From JBDTVS01 sp040007095 (lineage in GTDB: Bacteria > Acidobacteriota > Vicinamibacteria > Vicinamibacterales > CAVVIG01): DNA of 64,000 nt. The notes beneath the pieces are model-generated. The model ran no database searches, was not told the DNA's origin, and was given only the letters and a program-made list of their open reading frames with translations. Positions 16,585 to 24,288 of this stretch are shown in pieces; position 1 is the first letter of the stretch, and each line of letters begins with the position of its first letter. The DNA lies in NCBI GenBank assembly GCA_040007095.1, contig JBDTVS010000105.1:1-64000 (forward strand), written 5' to 3'. Made by a program: the position numbers and the translations under genes.

Positions 16585-17853
16585 CTAGCGGACGTGCGCC
16601 CCATAGCCCGGCATCGGATCGACGACGGTGATCTGCTGGACCGGGAAGTTGGAGATGATCTCGACGCGATCCTCGTGGACGATGAGCATCTCCTCGATGC
16701 GTACGCCCCAGCGGAACATCTTGCCGTGCTGCGTCTCGAGCGCGAAGACCATTCCCGGCTTGATCTCGATCGGGTGGTCGAGTGACCAGATGCGCGAGAT
16801 CACCGGCGGATCGTACTGAGCCAACCCCAGCCCGTGGCCCCAGAGGTTCGCCGCGGCCTGATCCTCCTCTTCGTACCCGTAGGCCTCCTTCGCGGACGGC
16901 CACTGCGAGGCGATTTCTCGCGTCGTGGTCCCGGCTTTGACGGCGCCAATCGAGTCGTACAGCCACTTCAGCGCGGTCGCGTACACTTCCTTCTGCTCGT
17001 CGCTCGGCTCTTTACCGACGCAGTATGTCCGGTAGTAGCACGACTTGTAGCCATTCCACGTCAGGGCCGCCAGGTCCATGAAGACGATGTCGCCGGGCTG
17101 AATGATGCGGTCGGAGAAGTTGCGCCAGTTCGGCCAGGTGTTGGGCCCCGACGACACGATCACGTCTTCGACATCCTCCATCCCCGCAAACGAATACAGG
17201 AAATGCATGATGTGCGCGGTGACCTGGTTTTCGGTGATGCCCGGCCTGAGGAACTTCATCGTTTCCCAGTGTGCGGCGTCGCCGATTGCGCCGACGATCC
17301 GGAGGCATTCCTGCTCGTCTACGCTCTTGACGGCCCGGGCTTCCATCATCGGCGACATGCCGTCGACCCAGTCGATGTTCGCCTCCTTGAATGCCGCCAG
17401 CATGTTGATGTCGATGAAATCGACGCCCAGCTTCATGCCGGCCACGCCGCTCTTCTTCATCTCCTGGATGACGGCGGCCGTGAACTTCCCGACCTGCTGG
17501 CGCGAGGCCGAACCGGCCGCGCCCTTGATCCAGGCATACGAGTAGCGCACGTTCTCCTTCGGAATCCAGGGCGAGTGGCGCTCGATCTGATAGCCGAGAT
17601 CGCCCTGCTCGAACAGCACCGGCGGATCGTCTCCGCAGAGCATGGCGTATCGGAGCCCGGGTTTGAGCCGGTTCCAGCCCGGCGTGAGCGTGCCGGTCAG
17701 GTAGCGGACGTTCTCGTCGTACATGCACAGCATCGCGCCAAGGCCGTGCGCCTTCATGCGCTCGCGCGCCCGCTCCAGGCGATATTTCCGCATCCGATCC
17801 CAGTTGACGCGCTGCTGCCAATCAAGTCCGGCAATCCCAAAATTAGCGCCCAT
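16585..17853 (-). CDS. M24-family (creatinase/prolidase fold) enzyme with an altered metal site
   Basis: A 422-aa two-domain pita-bread protein. There is a creatinase N-terminal domain (1-180) and an M24 catalytic domain (180-422). The metal ligands expected for M24 peptidases are Asp260 (FMDLAALTWNGY), a second Asp that is here Cys272 (GYKSCYYRT instead of GYxSDxTRT), His340 (GHGLGL), Glu373 (ALETQHG) and Glu387 (RIEEM). Losing one Asp suggests a non-peptidase activity, as in lyases and other hydrolases of this fold, or a different metal. No signal peptide. Monocistronic on the minus strand, followed by the hairpin repeat. Confidence 0.8.
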   Translation of the reverse strand: MGANFGIAGLDWQQRVNWDRMRKYRLERARERMKAHGLGAMLCMYDENVRYLTGTLTPGWNRLKPGLRYAMLCGDDPPVLFEQGDLGYQIERHSPWIPKENVRYSYAWIKGAAGSASRQQVGKFTAAVIQEMKKSGVAGMKLGVDFIDINMLAAFKEANIDWVDGMSPMMEARAVKSVDEQECLRIVGAIGDAAHWETMKFLRPGITENQVTAHIMHFLYSFAGMEDVEDVIVSSGPNTWPNWRNFSDRIIQPGDIVFMDLAALTWNGYKSCYYRTYCVGKEPSDEQKEVYATALKWLYDSIGAVKAGTTTREIASQWPSAKEAYGYEEEDQAAANLWGHGLGLAQYDPPVISRIWSLDHPIEIKPGMVFALETQHGKMFRWGVRIEEMLIVHEDRVEIISNFPVQQITVVDPMPGYGAHVR

Positions 17854-17911
17854 GAATCTCCTCGATGAATGAAAGAACGAACGAATGAGTGAGCCAGTGC
17901 CCCGCGGTCAC

Positions 17912-19042
17912 TCAGCGCGGTTTGGCAAACTTCGCCGCGTCGATGGCCACGTTCGGCTGAATCTCGGTCAGTGTGAGGTCTTCGAAGCCATCGAGCCAGG
18001 TCATCTTCCACTTGAACGGCATCTTCACCCCGGACACGTCGCGATAGTCTGCATAGTCGAACTGCGTCGGCAGCCGGCCGACCCGCGAGTCGGCGTAGCG
18101 GACCATCCGCAGCAGCAGGCCGGATTCACGATCGAAATACAACGTCGCGAGCGTACCGCCGGCGCTGGTACCCTGCACGACCTCGACATCTTTATCGTCG
18201 ATGGTGCTGGACGCGCCAACGCGCCAATTGTTGAACGTCTGTTTGATTCGGGCCGGGAACGATAGTCCCGCATCGAGTCTGATACCGCCGAGGTCGCTGC
18301 CGGTCAACTCGAGCACCGGCACCGGACGATGCGGGGCCGCAATCCAACCGGCGGTGCCGTTGAACGTCGTCGTACTGTCGCCATCGAGCGTGTGGATGAT
18401 CGTCGTCCGCTGCTCGGGAGCCTTCGCATAGATCTCGACCGGCCGATTCGTCCCCTCAGGACCGTAGCCGACGCTCGTGCCCTTGGCGACGAAACTGGTG
18501 ACCCCGGCCAGCTTCTGCGCCCCGCCGATCGCGGCCAGATACTTGTCGAGAATCCGATCAACCGGTGGGGCATTCGGAGCGACGGGGATGATGTCGGGCG
18601 GCTCTTCGGGAGGGGGAGTGCTGTAGATTGCGGTCAGGCTCGGCGTCGTCTTCGGCTTATCGGCCCCGCGATGGCAGCTGTAACAGGTCACGACCTGGCG
18701 CCCGCCGAAGCTGCCCTGATTGATCGCCGCCATCATCTGGATCATGCGGCGCGCGGTGGTTTTTCTGGGGCTCGTATCGAGGGCGTAGTTCTCCCACTTG
18801 GCATCCGACGCCTCGTGACAGTCCTCGCAGGACATGCCCAGGGCGGCGGAGAAAATCCCCATCGTGCCCATGAACTCGTCCACGGGAATGCCCTTGAGTA
18901 CTCGAACGTTCTTGAATACCTCTTCGGCCATCGGCGGCTTCTGCGCCGAACCGCCCTGGCCGGCGACAAGCGCACTCAGCAGCCAGACAACCGACGTCGC
19001 CGTCACGCCAAGGATCGTCGTTCGCTTCGATCCACGATTCAT
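17912..19042 (-). CDS. Diheme cytochrome, reaction-centre-cytochrome-c-like family, with C-terminal lipoprotein-like domain
   Basis: A 376-aa exported protein. The N-terminal hydrophobic segment is LGVTATSVVWLLSALVAG. It is followed by the conserved AEEVFKNVRVLKGIPVDEFMGTMG block and two c-type heme sites, CEDCH (72-76) and CYSCH (120-124). This arrangement is called photosynthetic-reaction-centre cytochrome c subunit-like even in non-phototrophs. Residues about 165-376 form a beta-rich domain ending FKWKMTWLDGFEDLTLTEIQPNV, reminiscent of LolA/outer-membrane sorting domains. It is probably a periplasmic electron carrier. A close paralogue sits at 43922. Confidence 0.8.
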   Translation of the reverse strand: MNRGSKRTTILGVTATSVVWLLSALVAGQGGSAQKPPMAEEVFKNVRVLKGIPVDEFMGTMGIFSAALGMSCEDCHEASDAKWENYALDTSPRKTTARRMIQMMAAINQGSFGGRQVVTCYSCHRGADKPKTTPSLTAIYSTPPPEEPPDIIPVAPNAPPVDRILDKYLAAIGGAQKLAGVTSFVAKGTSVGYGPEGTNRPVEIYAKAPEQRTTIIHTLDGDSTTTFNGTAGWIAAPHRPVPVLELTGSDLGGIRLDAGLSFPARIKQTFNNWRVGASSTIDDKDVEVVQGTSAGGTLATLYFDRESGLLLRMVRYADSRVGRLPTQFDYADYRDVSGVKMPFKWKMTWLDGFEDLTLTEIQPNVAIDAAKFAKPR

Positions 19043-19195
19043 GTCTCTACCCTCTCCCTGTCAGCGAACCGTGCCGGCAGATCCTACTACGTTGTGGCTC
19101 GCCGCTGCGATTGGCCGGAAATGAACCGAGAATGTTTTCTCGGTGATCTGCCCAGAAAATGACGATGCCAACGTCTTAAGAGCCTGTAAGAAAAC

Positions 19196-19275
19196 GTTCA
19201 ACGCGGAGACCACAGAGACCGCGGAGAAGAACTGGGGAATCGCTGCGACCTCCGCATGCTCTGCGTTAAAACGTT
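19196..19275. repeat. Low-complexity periodic hairpin (GCGGAGACCACAGAGACC type)
   Basis: The left arm CGCGGAGACCACAGAGACC, followed by GCGGAG, partly pairs with the right arm CCTCCGCATGCTCTGCGTT. It directly precedes the 3' end of the LivF-like gene and lies upstream of the cytochrome gene, both minus-strand. It belongs to the set of structurally similar but sequence-different intergenic hairpins in this window. Confidence 0.55.
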
Positions 19276-19285
19276 GTGGCTTCGC

Positions 19286-20011
19286 TCACGCGCCGGGACG
19301 GGCCGACTGGGGCGGCATGCCGAGCCACTGTGCCTTGATGGCTTCGTCTTCCCACAGCGCCATCGGTCCCGACGAATGCACGATCTTTCCCTGGCTCATC
19401 ACGAATACGTGATCGGCGAGCGTCACGGCAAACGCCGCGTTCTGTTCGACCAGCAGCACCGATGTGCCCTCTCGCTTGACTCGACGGATCAAACTGCCGA
19501 CCTCGGCCACCAACGCCGGCGAGAGGCCTTCGGTCGGTTCGTCCATGACCACGAGCGTCGGATTCGCCACCAGTGCACGCGCGATCGCCAGCATCTGCTG
19601 CTCCCCACCGCTGAGCTCGCCGCCGCGGTGGTGGCGGCGCTCAGCGAGGCGTGGGAACACTTCGAAGATCCTGGCCACGTCCCATCCGGCCGCGTCTTGT
19701 CGCCGCCGGCCCGCGATGCCGAGATGTTCCGCCACGGTGACCGACGAGAAGACGCGGCGGCCCTGCGGAACAGTCCCGAGACGCCGCCGGCAGATCAGGT
19801 GCGGTGGCCACGACGTGATGTCGACGCCATCGAACACCACTCGCCCCGATCGGGCGGGCGTGAAACCGGCGATCGACCGGCACAGCGTCGTCTTTCCTAC
19901 GCCGTTGCGGCCGAGCACCGCGACCACCGCTCCGCGCGCGACCTGCACCGACACGCCCTGCAGCACGTGGCTGTCGCCGTAGTAGGTGTGGAGATCGGTC
20001 ACGGACAGCAT
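19286..20011 (-). CDS. livF: Branched-chain-type ABC transporter ATP-binding protein (LivF-like)
   Basis: A 241-aa ABC ATPase: Walker A GRNGVGKTT, signature LSGGEQQMLAIARAL, Walker B LVVMDEPTEGLSP and switch His in VLLVEQNAAFA. The EPTEGLSP sequence and the TYYGDSHVLQGVS N-terminus are typical of LivF, which works with LivG, LivH, LivM and a periplasmic binding protein to import branched-chain amino acids, amides, urea or related solutes. The start is taken as ATG 20011; a GTG at 20017 is in frame. livG lies upstream but is separated by a hairpin-repeat insertion of about 250 bp. Confidence 0.9.
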   Translation of the reverse strand: MLSVTDLHTYYGDSHVLQGVSVQVARGAVVAVLGRNGVGKTTLCRSIAGFTPARSGRVVFDGVDITSWPPHLICRRRLGTVPQGRRVFSSVTVAEHLGIAGRRRQDAAGWDVARIFEVFPRLAERRHHRGGELSGGEQQMLAIARALVANPTLVVMDEPTEGLSPALVAEVGSLIRRVKREGTSVLLVEQNAAFAVTLADHVFVMSQGKIVHSSGPMALWEDEAIKAQWLGMPPQSARPGA

Positions 20012-20085
20012 CGGCACCTTCGAAGGCTCAGCAGACTATGAACGCAACGTTCCACCTGGTGGCCCTTTTCTGCCGTCTTGTAAAC

Positions 20086-20165
20086 TTCAAATGCAACCAC
20101 GAAAACACGAAAACACGAAAAAACCATTCTGTTTGGTGCCTGTGTGACGTCGTGCTTCGTGGCTA
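20086..20165. repeat. Low-complexity periodic hairpin inside the liv cluster
   Basis: It begins AAATGCAACCACGAAAACAC and continues with further ACGAAAAC units. The complementary arm GTCGTGCTTCGTGGCT lies about 35 bases on. It sits between livG and livF, where liv ATPase genes normally touch. It therefore looks like an insertion into an operon and may reduce or terminate transcription into livF. Confidence 0.6.
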
Positions 20166-20260
20166 CGCTTTTGGAAATGAACGAATACACCTCACCAGAG
20201 ACCGCAGAGAGCAGGTCGCATACCGTCTCCGTCAACGCGCGGCGTTCGCGCAGCATCTCG

Positions 20261-21055
20261 TCACGCGACGGCGACACCCAGATAGGCCTGTTGCACCTGC
20301 GGGTTGGCGGCGACATCGCTCTTCAGACCGTCGGCGAGGACGGTGCCCTGAAAGAGCACCGTCACCGTCTCGACCAACGCAAAGGCGACGTCCATATCGT
20401 GCTCGATCAGGAGGAGGGCGATGGCCGGGTCCAGCCGTTCGATCAGTTGTCGCATCGAATCCCGTTCGCCGCCCGACAGCCCGGCCATCGGCTCGTCGAG
20501 CAGTAACAGCCGCGGCCGGCCGGCCAGCGATAGCGCCACCTCGAGCTTCCGTTGGTCGCCGTACGCGAGATGCCGGGCCAGCCGCCGACGCTCGGGCCCG
20601 AGCCCGAAATCCTCAAGCAGCGCGCTGGCGCCATCCACCAGTGACGCATAGCTTCCGACAGCCCGGTGCATCGCGAACTTCCGGCGATCCAGCGCTTCGC
20701 AGGCCAGGAGGGCGTTCTCGAACACGGTCAGATTCTGGAACAGCCGTGTGATTTGAAATGTGCGTGCAATGCCGAGCGCCGCGCGCCGATGCGGCGCGGA
20801 CCTGGTGACGTCCACGCCGAACAACCTGATCGACCCCGAGCTGACCGGCAGCTCGCCGCTAATCAGATTGAACAATGTGGTCTTGCCGGCGCCGTTGGGT
20901 CCGATGAGCGCTCGACGCTCGCCCCGGCGAATCGCCAGGCTGACGCCATCGACGGCCTTCAATCCGCCAAAAATCCGGGCGACATGATCGACGACGAGAC
21001 AGGAGTCCGAGTCGATGCCGCGCGCGACAGCGTTCATCGCGCAAAAGGCAAGCAA
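20261..21055 (-). CDS. livG: Branched-chain-type ABC transporter ATP-binding protein (LivG-like)
   Basis: A 264-aa ABC ATPase: FGGLKAVDGVSLAI, Walker A GPNGAGKTTLFNLISG, the LivG-typical GIARTFQITRLFQNLTVFENALL, a degenerate signature region LAYGDQRKLEVALSLA and Walker B LLLLDEPMAGLSGGE. The switch His is in LLIEHDMDVAF. The signature is AYGDQRK instead of LSYGQQR, a usual LivG-type variant. It follows the binding-protein gene on the minus strand. Start codon assignment is uncertain by a few residues (an internal ATG gives MNAVARG). Confidence 0.9.
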   Translation of the reverse strand: MLAFCAMNAVARGIDSDSCLVVDHVARIFGGLKAVDGVSLAIRRGERRALIGPNGAGKTTLFNLISGELPVSSGSIRLFGVDVTRSAPHRRAALGIARTFQITRLFQNLTVFENALLACEALDRRKFAMHRAVGSYASLVDGASALLEDFGLGPERRRLARHLAYGDQRKLEVALSLAGRPRLLLLDEPMAGLSGGERDSMRQLIERLDPAIALLLIEHDMDVAFALVETVTVLFQGTVLADGLKSDVAANPQVQQAYLGVAVA

Positions 21056-21184
21056 CCGCGGGCGTCGGATTCGACGTCTCGTACCTGGCGTCCGTCTTCG
21101 GAAGACGCAAGGAAATCTCGAACCACCAGGCGCATGAAGGTCACCAACAAGTTGCCGAACACTCCACGTGTGAAGCCGGGGATG

Positions 21185-22426
21185 TCATTGGTACGCTCTG
21201 GAATACAGGGGCTGCTTGAGATAGTCCGCCGGATTGTATTTCCAGAACTGCGACACTTTGGGGAATGTCTCGATCACGCTATTTTGCAGCTCGCCGTTCA
21301 CACGCTCGACCTTCCTGATGTAGACGTTCTCGACCGGGCTGCCGTACTCGTCCAGTTGCGCCGGCCCTCGCGGCAGGTCGGTGACGCGCACCGTGCGAAG
21401 CGCCTCGCGAAGCGCCTCGCGATCTTCCACGCGACCGTGAACCGCCTCGACCGCGGCCACCAGCCATTTGGCACCGCTGTACATGCTCTCAGAATAGTAG
21501 CTCGGCACTTTCTTGTACCGAGCACGGTACGCCGCCACGAACTTCTGGTTGGCCGGCGTCTGCAGCGCCGCGCTGTAGTGCAGCGCCGTAATCACCCCCA
21601 GCGCCTCGTCCCCCATGAACGGCAGGACATGCTCGTCGGTGGTGGTCCCGCCGCCAATCAAGCGAACGCGATCCTTCAGTCCGAACTCCTTGTACTGACG
21701 CATGAACTGCAGCGCGGCACGGCCGAGAACCAGCGCGTAGACCGCGTCGACGTCCTGCCCGATCTGCGCGAGATATGGGGCGAAATCGTGCACCGAAACC
21801 GGGGCCCAGATTTTCTGCGTGATCTTCCCGCCCTCCGCTTCGAAAGTCCGCTGGAAACCGCCCACCGACTCCCAGCCGAACGCGTAGTCGAGGGCGACCG
21901 TGGCGACCTTCCGCACCTTGAGGACGTGGTAGGCGTACTCGCCGAACGCATGATTGGGCTGACTGGCGGTCCAGCCGGTCCGTACGACCCATTGGCTTCG
22001 TTTTCGCTGCGTCAAGTCGTCGGCCGAGACCACGGGATACATCATCGGCACGCCGACCGAGTCGAGATACGGGGCGAGCGCGTAGCCGGTCGACGACAGC
22101 AGAGCGCCCGCCATCAGATGGACGTTGTTGCGTTCGATCAGCTTTCGCGCCTTGGTCAACCCCACCGCCGGGATCGCTTCATCGTCTTCGACGATGAGCT
22201 CGATCGGCCGTCCGGCGACGCGATATGACATCTCGTCCAACGCCAGCAGAAAGCCGTTGAGAATGTCGCGGCCGTTCTGGACGTAGGGACCAGAGAGGGG
22301 GGCCAGGAAGCCGATCCTGATCGGGGCGCCGGTGGCGATGCCGGAACGCGAGGCTTCCTGGCCGCTCAGGATCGCGGCGGCGGCGATCAGCAGACCGCCA
22401 ACCGCGCTCCACTTGCAGGTCTTCAC
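21185..22426 (-). CDS. ABC transporter periplasmic substrate-binding protein (LivK/UrtA-type)
   Basis: A 413-aa type I periplasmic binding protein with signal peptide MKTCKWSAVGGLLIAAAAILSG and the start of the fold at PIRIGFLAPLSGPYVQNGRDILNGF. The lobes continue through LIVEDDEAIPAVGLTKARKLIE, the VHLMAGALLSSTGYALAPY segment contacting ligand, and RLIGGGTTTDEHVLPFMG. There is no lipobox; the single early Cys (residue 4) is not in lipobox context. It is followed by livG and livF on the same strand, while the matching permeases are 26 kb away at 48367-50222. The substrate cannot be told from sequence. Confidence 0.88.
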   Translation of the reverse strand: MKTCKWSAVGGLLIAAAAILSGQEASRSGIATGAPIRIGFLAPLSGPYVQNGRDILNGFLLALDEMSYRVAGRPIELIVEDDEAIPAVGLTKARKLIERNNVHLMAGALLSSTGYALAPYLDSVGVPMMYPVVSADDLTQRKRSQWVVRTGWTASQPNHAFGEYAYHVLKVRKVATVALDYAFGWESVGGFQRTFEAEGGKITQKIWAPVSVHDFAPYLAQIGQDVDAVYALVLGRAALQFMRQYKEFGLKDRVRLIGGGTTTDEHVLPFMGDEALGVITALHYSAALQTPANQKFVAAYRARYKKVPSYYSESMYSGAKWLVAAVEAVHGRVEDREALREALRTVRVTDLPRGPAQLDEYGSPVENVYIRKVERVNGELQNSVIETFPKVSQFWKYNPADYLKQPLYSRAYQ

Positions 22427-22449
22427 GTCGTGGATCCCGCTGACCTGTC

Positions 22450-23785
22450 GGTCATTTGGCGGGCGGCGCGGTGGCGGCCGGTTTGTACAGGTTGTCGTTG
22501 AACTGCTGATTTTCGCGGACCGAACAGATCTGCTGGTAGCGTAAGAACCCCGTTTTCGAAATCGTGAAGTTCCGATGCCCGGTCCACGGCTTCGTGTACG
22601 CGCCCGGGTCGTCGATCGTCAGGTCGAGCTCCAGCGTCGTCGCGTCCACCCGCTTGTAGCGCTCGATCAGGTGCAACTGCTCCGTGTGCGGATGCCCCAT
22701 CTGATCCAGCCACGTCTTGTCGTTGAACCCCACCGTGTCCACCACCAGCGTGTTCCCGTTCTCATACGACCCGATCGAGTGGCCCCACCACTGCGGGTCC
22801 GGGTCCGCCGGATGCTTCGCATTCAGCCACACCACCCGATAGTAGGGCCCCAGCTCGTACAGCACATACACCGCCTCGGCCGATTGCACGAACTTCGTCT
22901 TGATCGGCCATAAGTAGATGTGCGGCACCCCCGGCGGCTCGCAATACAGCACCTGCGGGTCCGTCGTCTCCCCGAAAAAGGGGTTGGGCCCGGTCGACGG
23001 TTTTTCCGCCAGGGTCTTCTCTCGCGCCCACGGCAGATACGGAATGTCGTCTTCCTGGCCCCGTTTCCGCCCGCCCTGGTCCGACAGGCTGAAGCTCTGC
23101 CCGAAGCCCCCACGGCGCGGATCCGGCGTCCAGTCTCCCGATAAGTCCGGGACCCCCGCCGCGCTGCCCTGGCCACCCGCCGCCACGGCCGCGCCGCGCG
23201 TCCCCACCCGCGCGACCCCCAGCGGGATCGCCAGCACGACCAGCACGGACAGCGTGAACCGATGTCGCATATATCGCCTTTCTGAGGTTGCAAGACCAGG
23301 GGCCGCAGGCCCCGGCCGCGCCCGGCGCCTGACCCGTTTCAGCCACGGGGGCGCCGACGAGACGTTTCGACCACACCTTTCGCTGCCGGACGTGCCCGGG
23401 CCGGTCGTGGTTCTCGCGCTATTTGCCCGCCGGGGGAGCAGGCGGGGCGGCCGCGCCGGGCGCCGGCCCTCCCCGGCCAGCGGACAGCTCGGTCCCGTTC
23501 GCCAACACGATCTTCTGCAGATTCCCCACCGGCGCGCCATTCTTCGCCACGAAGACATACACGGTGACCTGCTCACCGATCGTCAGCGACTTCCGCGTCC
23601 ACCCCAGCTCCAGCATCACCTGCGGCGGCTCGGTCGCGGCCGTCCAGTGGGTGACGCCCTTTTCGTCGGTCACGTCGAAAAAGATCTGGTTGTGCGGATT
23701 GGTCCACTCGAACTTCGTGAGCGTCCCTTTCATCACCACCGGCTTGCTCATGTCGTACACGTTCGCGGTTCCGTGGTGCGCGATC
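22450..23785. repeat. Copy A of a 1336-bp identical duplication
   Basis: This block matches 40289-41624 with a constant offset of 17839 and no indel; I saw no mismatch, and all translated frames inside are identical. It begins 2 bp beyond the stop codon of one secreted-protein gene and ends at the predicted signal-peptide cleavage site of the next, a small AHHG protein. Flanks on both sides differ completely between the copies. No insertion sequence or target-site duplication is visible at the ends. Confidence 0.93.
22452..23270 (-). CDS. Secreted module protein A1 (unknown function, copy A)
   Basis: A 272-aa exported protein of a family present at five places here (40291, 45245, 46947, 57682). 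It has signal peptide MRHRFTLSVLVVLAIPLGVARVG, then a PDLSGDWTP motif and the family core: EPPGVPHIY, YRVVWLNAKHPADPDPQWWGHSIG, NGNTLVVDTVGFNDKTWLD, GHPHTEQLHLIERYKR and LTIDDPGAYTKPWT. The conserved Trp/His/Asp residues and beta-rich pattern suggest a lipocalin- or avidin-like barrel, but this is inference and no function is known to me. The start ATG at 23270 follows GAAAGGCG. The AHHG protein gene lies upstream (23419) in the same direction. Confidence 0.75.
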   Translation of the reverse strand: MRHRFTLSVLVVLAIPLGVARVGTRGAAVAAGGQGSAAGVPDLSGDWTPDPRRGGFGQSFSLSDQGGRKRGQEDDIPYLPWAREKTLAEKPSTGPNPFFGETTDPQVLYCEPPGVPHIYLWPIKTKFVQSAEAVYVLYELGPYYRVVWLNAKHPADPDPQWWGHSIGSYENGNTLVVDTVGFNDKTWLDQMGHPHTEQLHLIERYKRVDATTLELDLTIDDPGAYTKPWTGHRNFTISKTGFLRYQQICSVRENQQFNDNLYKPAATAPPAK

Positions 23786-23862
23786 GCGGACCCCGTGCTC
23801 AAAAGCAGCCCCGCGGCCATTGCCATCCCGATCACCAACTGGCGTTGCCTGTTGCCTCTCAC
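23419..23862 (-). CDS. Small exported AHHG protein (DUF6152-like), copy A
   Basis: A 147-aa protein with leader VRGNRQRQLVIGMAMAAGLL and mature sequence AHHGTANVYDMSKPVVMKGT. Strands KFEWTNPHNQIFFDVTDEKG and TRKSLTIGEQVTVYVFVAKNGAPVGNLQKIVLANG follow, then a Pro/Ala-rich tail. It belongs to a small beta-barrel-like periplasmic family seen four times here. Cleavage after the Ala would leave His-His-Gly at the N-terminus, which could bind copper (inference). GTG at 23862 is used as start because GGGAGG lies 6 bases upstream. The mature part is identical to the gene at 41258, but the leader is unrelated. Confidence 0.75.
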   Translation of the reverse strand: MRGNRQRQLVIGMAMAAGLLLSTGSAIAHHGTANVYDMSKPVVMKGTLTKFEWTNPHNQIFFDVTDEKGVTHWTAATEPPQVMLELGWTRKSLTIGEQVTVYVFVAKNGAPVGNLQKIVLANGTELSAGRGGPAPGAAAPPAPPAGK

Positions 23863-23973
23863 GTCATGCCTCCCGCGCAGTACCGATTGCGATTCGATCC
23901 TCGCAAAGACCCTACACAGTTGGCGTGAGCCGGTCAAGCGTCCGCATCTGGCAGTCAGTTTTCAACGTCAACC

Positions 23974-24055
23974 GCGAGGTCACCGGGATCACCGAGAAGT
24001 CCGAAGCACGGGTTTGCTCGGTCGTCTCGGCGAGCTCGGTGGTGATTTCCACACT
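23974..24055. repeat. Low-complexity periodic hairpin (GGTCACCGGGATCACCGAG type)
   Basis: The left arm CGCGAGGTCACCGGGATCAC, followed by CGAGAAG, pairs partly with the right arm GCTCGGTCGTCTCGGCGAGC and TCGGTGGTG. It lies in the 426-bp gap between the divergent AHHG gene (minus) and the first TonB-dependent receptor (plus). A short GACCGGCTGAAAGCCGGTGG palindrome follows at about 24056. No gene is seen in this gap. Confidence 0.55.
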
Positions 24056-24288
24056 GACCGGCTGAAAGCCGGTGGGCTTCAACCTGGCACGTGGGCACCA
24101 AAGGATTGACAGGCCCGTGCAGCGGCGCCTAGAATTCGGCCGCTTCGAGGATTCTGATGATGTCGTCGAACCTCGTCCTCGCGGTCGCTGCGCGTCGCCG
24201 GTCCTGCGCGTGCTCCATTCGGCCCCAAGATCAATTTGGCATGACTCGTCGGTCGCCGCAGCATCGCCCTGCGTGCGAGGAGGTCCCC

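Noticed and set aside
17912..19042. Evidence for phototrophy
   Set aside because: Reaction-centre-cytochrome-like diheme proteins are common in non-phototrophic acidobacteria, and no pigment, reaction-centre or antenna gene is present.
22450..23785. Insertion sequence as the cause of the 1336-bp duplication
   Set aside because: No transposase, terminal inverted repeat or target-site duplication is visible at either copy; the ends coincide with gene features instead.
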